64,000 bases of DNA, taken from contig JAVTVY010020587.1 of assembly GCA_036873755.1 (NCBI GenBank), positions 1 to 64,000 of the forward strand, given 5' to 3'. This document shows positions 26,932 through 36,813 of the stretch, one piece after another. The notes beneath the pieces are model-generated. The model searched no databases. It saw only the letters and a program-made list of their open reading frames with translations, and was not told the DNA's origin. Both the position numbers and the translations under genes were made by a program. This DNA is from Hanleya hanleyi. Its lineage: Eukaryota > Mollusca > Polyplacophora > Lepidopleurida > Hanleyidae. Position 1 is the first letter of the stretch, and every line of letters starts with the position of its first letter.

Positions 26932-27139
26932 TCACCTGTCTACAGGCTGACATATATATCCATGTTTCTGTATCTGTTTGAAGATTGTTATGTACTTTGA
27001 TGCCTTAGAGGTACGAGTCAGAATGACATGGTCACAGAACGCCTCCTTAGTTCTCAATGCCGGTAAGCTGTGGCTTAATGACCTTGACCTCAGGAAACCG
27101 AACACAAAGTCGAAACAGTTGTGGTACATCTCATGGTAT
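26932..27139 (-). CDS. MKRN2OS: MKRN2OS-like gene, exon 4 (terminal)
   Basis: 208 bases: one base to finish a split codon, 68 codons and TGA. Its acceptor is ACATTACAG. It encodes YHEMYHNCFDFVFGFLR and later ILTRTSKASKYITIFKQIQ, the C-terminal part of the MKRN2OS family, where a Cys-Phe-Asp segment and a Thr-Arg..Ala..Tyr-Ile motif recur. The A at its start completes AGA (Arg) with the AG left by exon 3, so the joined protein reads ...HPSR-YHEMY. An alternative donor (ACAG|GTGACA) overlaps the stop, so a further exon cannot be fully excluded, but the in-frame stop and the nearby poly(A) signal favour a terminal exon. Confidence 0.82.
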
Positions 27140-27929
27140 CTGTAATGTAATAAGTAATCTTTAATAAGGCATAGCAATCAGGGCACATTCAAGTATCACT
27201 TACGGAAAGTATCAGATGTTATAAGGTGGTCCTCCACAGTTTCGTAGTAATGGCCCCTGTCTAATTTCATAATACGATAGACTGCCCGTGTTCTGCTACA
27301 TCATAATTCTTCTTGTCTTCTTAATAGCTTATACCTACAATACCATCCTATTCAGCATTATCAACGCTGCAAACGAGCACGTACAAATCGATGGCTGGCT
27401 TCGCCTACACACTGATCGGGATCATGTCTAAAACTCTTGACTCATTTACGGGAAGAAAATCTGACAAAAAACTGGCAGGTTGACCCCCACTTTTTTGCCT
27501 TTTTAAGTTGAGACCGGGCCTGGGAATGTGAGTAACAAGTTTAATTAAAATCGCTCTTACAGATTTTTCTGGAGATTGAGCCGAATTTGACCATTTTTCG
27601 ACATTTTAAGGGGTTTTCTAGGAAAAATGAAGCAAGCCTGGAAGGGAATGTTCGAGATTCATTTTTCTGTAACATAGCAGTGCTATGTCTTGAAATGATA
27701 GTTTAATCATGCTCTTTCAGAAAATATATACATATGAGTGATTTGCGCTGAAAATTTTACGATAATTGGTGGCCGAAAAACGGACCCATAGTCTATTCCA
27801 TGCCGAATGGAAGAATCCCTGGAGTGCACCCTAAGCACTCCAACCTTTAATGGGTAGAGGAAAAGGTATACCCGTCCATGATAAAGATGTAATCAGCCTC
27901 AAAATCGACAGATTTTGTAAACCCTCTCC

Positions 27930-28590
27930 CATCTGTCCTCGGCCAACTTTGGCCTAGGGGTATTGTCGTCATCATGTACGGCTGTCCGTCCGTCTGTTAC
28001 CGCGATATCTACAGAACCGTTTCATGCATGGCAACCAAACTTGTTACATCTATTTATCTTCACGTAAATCAGAAGCCTATCGAAAATGAGTCATCTCTGA
28101 CAATATTTTGCAGAGTTATGCCCCTTTTTACAAATACAAATCCATTTATGATTTGTTATTGTGATAATTTCAGAACCGTTCCATATACAACATCCTAACG
28201 TGATACAGTTGTTTCTCTTGACCTGAACTAGATGCCTATCGAAAATGAGTCGTGTCAGAAAGTATTTTGCAGAGTTATGCCCCTTATCTAATAAAATCCA
28301 CTAATTCCTATGTTAAGTTTGCATATAATTTCTATATCATGTTTGTATACTATCACATTTATTTATTGATTGGATGACTGATTTATTGATTTATTCTCTT
28401 ACACAATGCGAAGAATGCCTGCAAATCTGTTTTGAAAATGACACTAGATGCCTATCGAAAATGAGTCGTGTCAGAAAGTATTTTGCAGAGTTATGCCCCT
28501 TGTCTAACAAAATCCACTAATTCCTATGTTAAGTTTGCATATTATTTCTATATCATGTTAGTATACTATGACATTTATTTATTGATTGGA
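27930..28590 (+). repeat. Dispersed repeat with duplicated internal segments
   Basis: CGAAAATGAGTC...TTTTGCAGAGTTATGCCCC occurs at about 28080, 28240 and 28455, and a second segment (CCACTAATTCCTATGTTAAG and the following bases) occurs twice. The start (TTGGCCTAGGGGTATTGTCG, then GGCTGTCCGTCCGTC) has the look of dispersed repeats common in bivalves. Confidence 0.6.
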
Positions 28591-30279
28591 TGACTGCCCA
28601 CCGCTTAAATGTTTCCCCAAATTTGGCTCTCTTCTAATGATTTCCATTTCAGCAATTTTAGTTGTGTTTACCAAGATATGACAAACGTATATCTATAGTG
28701 TATGTATTTATTCCAGAAACAAATTAATTTAAGGGGAGGAAAACTTTTTTTTTTTTTCAAAGAAAGTACACTTACAATACCAGGGGTAAATATTTCTTCC
28801 CACAAGCCAATCAATAGCTGGGGTTCAGAGCCGAGGGGTTTCGATAGCGCAGCTTCATGTTCAGCAGTGAAGTTGGCTCATGCATCATGGGTATTATAAT
28901 TGATCATAGTGGGATTGTCATATACAACGAATGCAAGAATATCTTGTCAGAGAAATTTGAAACTCGGAGGCCCGCTTGATGGGTTATCTGTTTCGCCATT
29001 GAATATGTGCTGTACGTGGAGAGGGAAATGAAATCGCTGTCAGTGATGTAGCGACACTCACAAAATCTGAATGCTGAACAGCTGCAGCCATGGGATAACG
29101 TCATTGCTTGTGCCTAAGGTTCCTATGTTTCTGTAGAGTGGCAGAGCATACGTAGGTAGAAAAATTCCTTCTATTTTCTCGTGAATGGTGGAAACAAGTT
29201 TACTGTTTTATTTTTCTACTTTTCTTATGGTTTTTACATGTATAATGAAAATCTTCAAAAAATCTGAAAACGATAACTTGAATATCTTGTATTTTTGGCA
29301 AAAATATTATAATTTTGTATGTGGGCGTTTCTAGGTAACCGATCCAGTAGTTGCCCAATTAGTCACCTTGGAGATTCATCTTGTGAAAAATTCATAATAA
29401 GTTATCCCACAAAATCTGAACTCCGTCAAACCCTCGGTTTGTAGAATTCATGAAATTTTTTATTTTTGAAATGAACTTTCATGAGTTGGCGAATATTTCC
29501 ATATTATGGATTAATTGATGGTCTAGATAACTGGAATATTAAAATTCGGATTTTTTTTATTTTTTTTTATTTAATGTTTTTTTTGACAAAAATTAATTTC
29601 ATGAAACTGGTGAATGAAAATATAAGTTTAAAAAGTGAACATATATTTTGCGAAGATATTATACATTTTTTTTTACCGAACTGTTGGCTTTTCCCCTACC
29701 TGTTGAATGTCCACTCAGAGCAGTCCACTACATGAAGTAGCTTTGGTCTACCTGGATCTGATTTGGCATCTTCACATAGTATCTATGGGACAGTGCATCT
29801 TCAAAATACAGTTTGGTGATGCCACAGCATCCAGATTCTGAGAAACAGAAGTGCCCTGTGTGATCGTTTTGTCACCAGCCACGAACATATAAGTGAGAGG
29901 GGAGTATGGAAATGATGTTCATCCCCTCAAATGGGAAGGCAATATCTCAATAACATGAAGGGCTAGAGCCTAACTGATACTACCTGAGGAACAAATACAG
30001 CCTTGAAAATTTCGAACAATACCTCCAGGTCAAGTTCATTCAGGACTGACCTTGACCTATTTTTGAAGGTCACCGGTCAAAATGTGAATAGCAATGACAG
30101 TCCCTTGTGAACACAATAAACAGCAAATAGAGTTCGAGACTTGATATTTTGCACAATGCCGTCTTATGCGAGCCTCTAGGTCAAGCTCACTCAGAATTGA
30201 CCTTGACCTATTTCCAAATGTCACAGAGGACATTACCATCAAAATGTGATTAGCATTGTGAACATATATTATACACTTA

Positions 30280-31163
30280 GGCCTTTTTTTTTTTATTGAT
30301 TGGTTTACGGATCCGCCGACCTTCATTTTGCCAAAAGTGAAATAAAAATAAAATTGGATTTTCGATTTTTTTTTTATTTCTGTCGTATCCGCCGACGTGT
30401 CACATTTGCTGACCTCTCTGTCGGAAGAATAAAAACATAAAATTCGCAATATTGGTCTCATTTTAATACTTGCTGTGCGTAAAACATCTTATATAAATTC
30501 TTCACGCTCGAGTTCGCACGAGTTCAACACTCTCACACTCTGCAGACATCTTGGTCTTGGAGGCGGGTTACTTCCCTTGGTTACAGTGGTGGTGGTTTCC
30601 GACTTCCATGTTACCTTCGGCTGTAGTTCGGGGGCCAGACATGACATCATTTCAACGGCGCAGTGTTTGAAGCCAAGATGGCGGGTTCGGCCTCGCGGTG
30701 GTTTTCACTGACTCTTAGACAGGACGCGACCGTCCTTTTGAAGGGCTTTGTCGGTCCAGTAACTGCTGGGACGGTGGGGGACTTGGTCTTGAAGGAGATC
30801 AGTGACAACTGACGACATATCTGCCGGCCTGTCTGTCCAAAATAACAGCAGGAAACATGACTTGTCCTGTCAACACCCCTATTGAAGTGTTGGTTTCACG
30901 CAAAGCGACTGATATTGTCGCTTGGTTGAAGGAAACGTCCGTCATTGATCTTTTGGTAAATGTCTTGTAATTATTACACTGGCTATTACCTGGATGTGAC
31001 ATATCATTTTTTTTTTGACCGCCCTCTCGTGTCTAAGAAGTTTGTCAGAAAGTAAAAATAAATAAAGTGTGGAGGCTTGATTTTATTTTTATTTTTTTCC
31101 ATCCTCCATCTGGACATTTTTGCCAGAAAAATCCGTAAACCAATTAATAAAAAAAAAAAGGCC
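30280..31163 (+). mobile_element. 884-bp Harbinger-like element, TTA target duplication
   Basis: Left end GGCCTTTTTTTTTTTATTG, then GGTTTACGGAT. The right end is its reverse complement (ATCCGTAAACCAAT, then AAAAAAAAGGCC). It is flanked by TTA on both sides (30277-30279 and 31164-31166). A 3-bp TWA duplication with GG-starting TIRs is characteristic of the PIF/Harbinger superfamily. No transposase or MYB-like ORF was recognised, so it is non-autonomous. The interior is GC-rich and contains AAGATGGCGGG (about 30675) followed by a short open frame. Confidence 0.75.
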
Positions 31164-31167
31164 TTAT

Positions 31168-31337
31168 TAACTTGTGATGGCGTCAATACCATGAAACCTG
31201 CACCCTTGGCCAGACTTAGTTGGTTTAACTTGTGACAGAGTCAATACCATGAAACCGGGATCCGAGGCCAGACTTCGTCAAACCAACCAAGTCTGACCAA
31301 GGGTGCAGGTTTCATGGTATTGACTCTGTCACAAGTT
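31168..31337. repeat. Inverted repeat, ~60-bp arms
   Basis: AATACCATGAAACCTGCACC with the following CTTGGCCAGACTTAGTTGG at 31188-31225 is mirrored at 31275-31335. A third, same-strand partial copy (AATACCATGAAACC) lies between the arms. It directly abuts the right end of the Harbinger-like element. Confidence 0.7.
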
Positions 31338-32039
31338 ACTGAATGTTTTATTATACGGATTTTTTTTTATTTGGGGGCATCCATTGCAGTTCTAATTTTG
31401 AGCTCGACTCACAGAATAATTGGTAGTCTTATCCCTTCCACCATAAAGGGGCGACCATCACCTGAGTTTGCTACCACTCAGACGGCACATGTAAACACTG
31501 ATCATGTGATCTCAATATTGACTCCTGACCTCGCGCACTTCGCCTGACAAATACATCACCCACATCAGCTGGGTCAGTTTGACCAATGAAATAACAGAAT
31601 CCCCTCATGAATATTCAAGAGGTATAATAATATATGTTATATCCACATAACATAAGAGCTTGAGACTGGATATTAGGCACAATGCTTCCTTATGAGGTCC
31701 TCCTATAGGTCACTCCATAATGACCTTGGCCTATTTTGAAAGATACGGTCAAAATGTGAATAGTGGTCTTATTTGCTTGTAAACACAGTATACACAAGGG
31801 AAAACTTGACCTACAATTTTAATCTTTGGCACAAAGCTGAAGTTTGTGAGAGCCACTAGGTCAGGTTCACTCCAGGCTGACCATGACCTCTTTTCAAAGG
31901 TCACAGGCCAAAATGTGAATAGCAGACCTATCTGCTTGTGAACACAATATATAAGGGACAACTTGATCTTGTCTCGATACTTGAATTTTGACTAAATAAA
32001 AACCTAGGTCATGATCACTCTGTACTGACCTTGACCTAT

Positions 32040-33380
32040 TTGAGATAGGATGAAATGATCACATGGGAGGATGAGATGATCACCTGAGGGGATGAGATGA
32101 TCACCAGGAAGGATGATATGATCACTGAGGATGAGATGATTACCTGGGAGGATAAGATGATCACTCCGGAGGATAAGATGATGACCTGAGAAGATGAGAT
32201 GATCACCTGAGAGGATGAGATAATCACTGAGGATGAGCTGATTACCTGGGAGAATGAGATGATCACCTGAGTGGATGAGATGATCACTGAGGATGAGACG
32301 GTTATATGATAGGATGACATGATCACCTGAGAGAATGAGTTGCTCACTTCGGAGGATGAGAGATTCACTGGGAGGAGGAGATGATTACCTAGGAGGATAA
32401 GATGATGACTTGGGAGAATGAGATGATCGCCTAGGATGACCACATGATTACCTGGGAGGATCAGATTATTTATTACCTGGGAGGATGAGATGATCACCTG
32501 GGAGGATGAGATGATCACCTGAGAGGATGAGATGATCACCTAAAAGATGATCACCTGGGAGGACTAGATGATCACCTGGAAGGAATAGATGATCACCTGA
32601 AATGATGAGATGATTACAAGGGAGGGTGAGATGATCACCTGAGGGGATTAGATGATTACCTGAGAGGATGAGGTGATTACCCACGAGGATGTGGTGATTA
32701 CCTGAAAGCATGAGGTGATTACCTGAGAGGATGAGATGATTACCTGAGAGCATGAGATGATCACCTGGAGTGATGAGATGATCACCCACGAGAATGAAAT
32801 GATCACCTGAGAGGATGAGATGATGACCCGAGAGGATGAGATGATCACCTGAGAGGATGAGATGATGACCAGAGAGGATGTGTTATCACCTGAGAGGATG
32901 AGATGATCACCTGAGAGGATGAGATGATTACCAGGGAGCATGAGGTGATCACCTGGGAGGATGAGATGATCACCTGAGGGGATGAGATGATCACCTAGTA
33001 GAATGAGATGATAACCTGAGAAGATAATAACCTAGGAGGATGAGTTGATTACCTGGGGTGATGAGATGATCACCCACAAGGATGAGATGATCACCCACAA
33101 GGAGGAGATGATGACCCGAGAGGATGAGATGATCACCTGAGAGGATGAGATGATTACCAGAGAGGATGAGATGATCACCTGAGAGGATGAGATGATTACC
33201 AGAGAGGATGAGTTGATCACCTGAGAGGATGAGATGATTACCTGAGAGGATGAGATGATTACCTGGTAGCATGAGATGATCACCTGAGAGCATGAGGTGA
33301 TCACCTGAGAGGATGAGATGAAAACCTGGTAGAATGAGATAACCTGAGAAGATGATAACCTAGGAGGATGCATTGATTAC
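32040..33380 (-). repeat. 21-bp minisatellite built on a 5' splice site, about 60 units
   Basis: On the minus (gene) strand the unit is CATCCTCTCAGGTGATCATCT or close variants with GTAATC. The array begins at the exon 3 donor: the exon end and donor CATCCTTCCAG|GTAATCA match the repeat consensus, so the real splice site is itself the first, slightly diverged unit. Nearly every unit keeps CAG|GT. The four long minus-strand ORFs here arise because 21 is a multiple of three. The array lies wholly in intron 3. Confidence 0.85.
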
Positions 33381-33546
33381 CTGGAAGGATGCCAATCTGG
33401 GAGAGCTGCGTAGTTCATCAGCTGATCATCCCAGTCATTCTGCCAGGTTCCATGGTTGACAGACTGTAACAGCGGTACTGTGATACACTCACTCCATTCA
33501 GGAGAACCTGTTCTCGCACCTTTCTCATCGAACTCATGTACCTGAC
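33381..33546 (-). CDS. MKRN2OS: MKRN2OS-like gene, exon 3
   Basis: 166 bases: two bases finishing a Gly codon, 54 codons, and AG left over. Its acceptor is TATCCAG and its donor CCAG|GTAATC. It encodes QVHEFDEKGARTGSPEW, then ECITVPLLQ, NDWDDQLMNYA and DWHPSR. These match the central block of MKRN2OS, where a V-x-(E/N)-(F/Y)-(D/S)-E..G stretch, a PLLQP-like stretch and a W..D..L segment occur in this order. Phases agree with exon 2 (one base) and exon 4 (one base). The donor has T at +5 and is thus weak, and it is indistinguishable from the copies in the adjoining minisatellite. Confidence 0.85.
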
Positions 33547-33824
33547 CTGGATAAAGGGGAATAACTTGTAATCACTGTAACTCTAGTACTGACATGGTAA
33601 AGTGTGCCCTAAGTATCTCAATTCAGAGATTAAATGCTCGCCAGAAATAACTTCTTGTGGTGACCCAATTTATTGGAACCATAGAACAAAAATAGATGAG
33701 AGCTGATTTTGTAAAGACATCAGCTTCTATCAACATCTCCTGACATCAAATATTGCGCAAAATAACCTGCAAATATTGCTCATGCTAGAGGAAGATATGT
33801 CACTTAGTTTTTAGACAATCCTAC

Positions 33825-33877
33825 CTTGAGACGATGTAATGCCCACATGGAGGTCTGAGCCATTTGTGTAACTACCC
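33825..33877 (-). CDS. MKRN2OS: MKRN2OS-like gene, exon 2
   Basis: A 53-base exon (one base, 17 codons, one base) with acceptor TATTTCACAG and donor CAAG|GTAGGA. It encodes GSYTNGSDLHVGITSSQ, matching the DLHIGIT-type motif of MKRN2OS proteins. It joins exon 1 (CA|G, Gln) and exon 3 (G|GT, Gly) without any frame problem, which makes this short exon convincing despite its size. Confidence 0.85.
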
Positions 33878-33961
33878 CTGTGAAATATAGTAGGAATATA
33901 AGATTATTATTGACAGTACTACAGGGACTGGGATAGACTGGATGAGTCGCTATTTCAGGTG

Positions 33962-34117
33962 TACTACTTAATAATAATAAAATGATCTATAATAAATATA
34001 TACATTTGATAAGTAAATAAATAAAATGAAAAAAAAAAGACAAAAACAAAGACAAAAAAAAATGGAAAAATTATTTTTGAAATAGAGACTGGACGTTTTG
34101 ATGGGTTTCATCGTGTA
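33962..34117 (-). mobile_element. Short inverted-repeat element (family copy 2, reversed)
   Basis: AATAAAATGATCTATAATAA, an A-rich core, then AAATAGAGACTGGACG and TTTTGATGGGTTTC are the reverse complement of the element at 6461-6610. It lies in intron 1 of the MKRN2OS-like gene. Confidence 0.65.
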
Positions 34118-34124
34118 AAGATTC

Positions 34125-34440
34125 CATCTATAGGCATGGTTAGCATGGGGGGGGGGTCCTCCTTATATATTTTCGTTATCGCTAAGGCTAGAGAGCTAAA
34201 ACTTACCACAATATATCTTTAGGTCAAGCTCTACAAGAAAATGTAAAAAAAATCCAAGATGGCTACCATGATGACCTCACTATGACACCATTTTCAAAAA
34301 GAGCATTTTTGGACGATCCTCTCAGCTAATTTTTGTGACGAAAACATCACTTTTCTTGCACCCCACATGGTTGCCATTTTGAATTTACCCATGATCCTCT
34401 GTTTGGGGGGGGGGTCATGCAAATAGGCTCAAAATGACCC
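34125..34440 (+). repeat. Dispersed repeat (copy of the one at 51973-52408)
   Basis: It shares AAACTTACCACA, GGTCAAGCTCTAC, AGAAAATGTAAAAAAA, ATCCAAGATGG, GACGAAAACATCACTTTTCT and ATGCAAATAGGCTCAAAA in the same order with the copy at 51973-52408. It is somewhat shorter. The following bases (34590-34975) look like another diverged dispersed repeat with GACCTGACC words. Confidence 0.7.
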
Positions 34441-34997
34441 CATACATGTATGATAATCTAAAAAGTCGCGAAGTTTCAGCTCTCAATTTTTGATCGTTCT
34501 CGATATAGGAGCAAAAAACCAGTCTCCATGACTCCTAATTTTTTCTCCAGGAGAGCTTTTGATTATTCCTACGAAGTAGCCTCTCATTTGCAAATTGCCC
34601 GGTAATGAGTGAGTCAGTCAGTGAGTTCATCCGAATCATTTCTCCGTCAAAATAAGGAGAACCGTTGACATTAGAACCTTGATTTTTGGCATGAACGAGC
34701 ATTAGGGGACTGTTACCAGCAAGTTTTGAGCTGCCCTACTTTTGATGAAAAATTGACCCACTTAGGTGACCTATAATCCTCGAAATTGGCAAAAACATGT
34801 CCTGCTGCCTCCTTAGACCATGTCAATGCACTTAATTAGGTTAATGTCACTGTGACCTGACCTAATTGGGTCAAGGTCAATGTGACCTACTTTCCGACCC
34901 AATTTCTGACCCAATTAGTTGAACTAGAAACCTCGAAATTGGTAAAAACAACCCTGTTTCATAGGTCCTGTGACGTTGGTCACACTCCCATGTTCTC

Positions 34998-36133
34998 CAG
35001 GCCTTCAAGTGCCTCCTATATTTTCCTATATTTTTGAATCATTCCTATGTTTTCATATATTTTACTCAAAACCTCCTATATTTCCTATATTTTGACTTTT
35101 TCTCATGAAAACTTTCATCATTCTCTGTAATGAGTCAAGCTGACATAAGGAAATACATTTCAGAAAAAAAAATTCGCCTCACTTCACTCGGCAAATATAA
35201 AAACAATTCAATCTCTCTATGCTGAATCAAATAACAGAACAGGTGACCTGAAAAGACTACTACTATGACTGCATTCAGTGAAAGTAATTTCATTAAAGTG
35301 ATCATAAGCCCTCAAGTGATGTTTCCATCAAATGAAAGACCATTGCGAACAGTGTCGGAAAATATTTATTGTATTTTTTTAGGATTTTATTACACAGAGT
35401 AAACTGCGAATAAAGCATGGTTTTCTATGGTGGTCTGTTGCGGTCCAGTGACGTCACACTGCTTTAATACATATATTTCAAACTGTGTATGCACTTTCCA
35501 ATGCTTGATTCAAGCTTAAGGTGTGTATATTTTTTTCAACACAGACTCACTGTTCCAAATCGGGGAAATTAAATACAAGCTTCAAATTGACTTGACACTT
35601 ACCATCTCACAGATTTTGGTGAAACATTCACATTGGAACAGTGAGTCTGTGTTGAAACTCTAAGTATACACACCTTAAGCTTGAATCAAGCATTGGAAAG
35701 TTTGAAATATATGTATTAAGGCAGTGTGACATCACTGGAGCTAGATATGATTGAAACAGATCACCATAACAAACCATGCTTTTTTTGCAGTTTACTCTGT
35801 GTAAAAAAATCCTAAAAAAATACAATAAATATTTTCTGACACTGTTCGCAATGGTCTTTCATTTGATGGAAACTTTATACAATAACTTACAATAAATATT
35901 TTCCCACACTGTTTGCAATGGTCTTTCATTTGATGGAAACTTTACTTGAGGGTTTACGATCACTTTAAACACCAGAAAACTACCAAGTTTGGAACATACA
36001 ATGTAGTACAGACCTGTCTTACACTTATTTATTTCCTATATTTTCCTATATTTTATTAAGAAAATTCCTATATTTCTCTTATATTTTTGCAATTTTTTTC
36101 CTATATTTTCACTGTGAGCCACTTGAAGGCCTG
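34998..36133 (+). mobile_element. 1.14-kb TIR element with long internal inverted repeat
   Basis: Ends CAGGCCTTCAAGTGCCTCC and, reverse-complemented, CAGGCCTTCAAGTGGCTC, related to the ends of the element at 22122-22532. The interior holds two ~240-bp inverted arms (about 35335-35570 and 35630-35875) that share TTGATTCAAGCTTAAGGTGT-type sequence, so a transcript could form a long hairpin. No matching target duplication was seen, so one edge may be altered; a diverged related end starts right next to it at 36134. Confidence 0.7.
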
Positions 36134-36359
36134 GGCCTTACTTTTCGGCAAAATATACGAGAATCCAAACAGATTCTTGATCGAACCAAAGCTATCTTTT
36201 ATTGCTGAAATTTTAAGTGAATCTGTTGGATTTCAGTGAATTATTTTGTGTAAGTGCTGACGGGAATTAGATTCCCATGGAAAACCAAACCCTGCTCTCC
36301 TCGAAACTGACAATGTAATGAAGAGTGATAAGTGGAGAGAGCGATCTCTCACATCACTC

Positions 36360-36521
36360 CACAGGGGCTCGTTACCATTGTTAAATGGTTAATTAGGCTG
36401 ATTATTGGGGGAGGGGGGGGGGGGGTGTCGAGGTAGGGAATAAATTTATTCCCCACCTTGACCCCCCCCATAATCAACCCAAACCAAACCAATTAACAAT
36501 GGTACGGTAACGAACCCCTGT
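36360..36521. mobile_element. Foldback element with CACAGGGG ends and 7-bp direct flanks
   Basis: CACAGGGGCTCGTTACC on the left and GGTAACGAACCCCTGTG on the right form TIRs around two poly-G/poly-C blocks and a TAAATTTA centre. ATCACTC flanks both ends, which could be the target duplication. The two halves form one near-continuous hairpin. It lies in intron 1 of the MKRN2OS-like gene. Confidence 0.65.
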
Positions 36522-36598
36522 GTATCACTCATGCAAACCGAATACAGGGAAGTGATGAACAGATCTTGCAGATGTTATGAACAAGACAGACTGCTTAC

Positions 36599-36813
36599 TG
36601 TAGGAAGTGTTGACCAGTTGGCTTGATAACTACAGCAAAGGGACATCGTATTGCATTGGTGAAGGGCGATGGTATGACATATGGAGGAATTCTGCTCTCG
36701 GTTGATTCTGTGGACTGATGACAGAGTGGACATTCTGTGGGAATGCGGAAACACAAAATATTGACATTCCTATCGCAGTGCTGGAAACATCGAACAGATG
36801 GGGATGTGGACAT
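36599..36813 (-). CDS. MKRN2OS: MKRN2OS-like gene, exon 1 with start codon
   Basis: 215 bases, ending at the donor CTACA|GTAAGC in phase 2. It starts MSTSPSVRCFQHCDRN, then gives ILCFRIPTECPLCHQ and IPPYVIPSPFTNA...CPFAVVIKP. The sequence C-P-x-C and the segment I-P-x-P-F-T-N followed by C-x(3)-(V/L)-x-P-T are characteristic of MKRN2OS (makorin-2 opposite strand) proteins; the total of about 213 residues agrees with the family's usual length of a little over 200. The biochemical function is not known. In vertebrates the gene is divergently paired with MKRN2; no makorin zinc-finger exon was recognised on the plus strand to the right. It has no signal peptide, so the product is probably cytosolic. 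Confidence 0.85.

Larger units (their letters stand above)
30015..32040 (+). repeat. ~150-bp repeat array interrupted by two insertions
   Basis: Units share AGGTCA(A)G..CACTC, TGACCTTGACCTATTT and GGTCAAAATGTGAATAGC. They are visible near 30025, 30178, 31705, 31858 and 32010. The middle of the array is split by the Harbinger-like element (30280-31163) and by the inverted repeat beside it. Confidence 0.65.
27140..33380 (-). other. Intron 3 of the MKRN2OS-like gene (6.24 kb)
   Basis: No further exon is needed, since exons 3 and 4 join in phase. The intron contains a dispersed repeat (27930-28590), a ~150-bp repeat array (30015-32040) broken by a Harbinger-like element, and the 21-bp minisatellite that reaches the exon 3 donor. 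The ORFs at 28904-29104 and 29481-29735 have no recognisable domain. Confidence 0.6.

Noticed and set aside
32036..33373. Four long minus-strand ORFs with Ser/Ile- or Gly-Asp-His-Leu-rich repeats
   Set aside because: They are translations of the 21-bp minisatellite in different frames and lie in an intron between two exons that join in phase.
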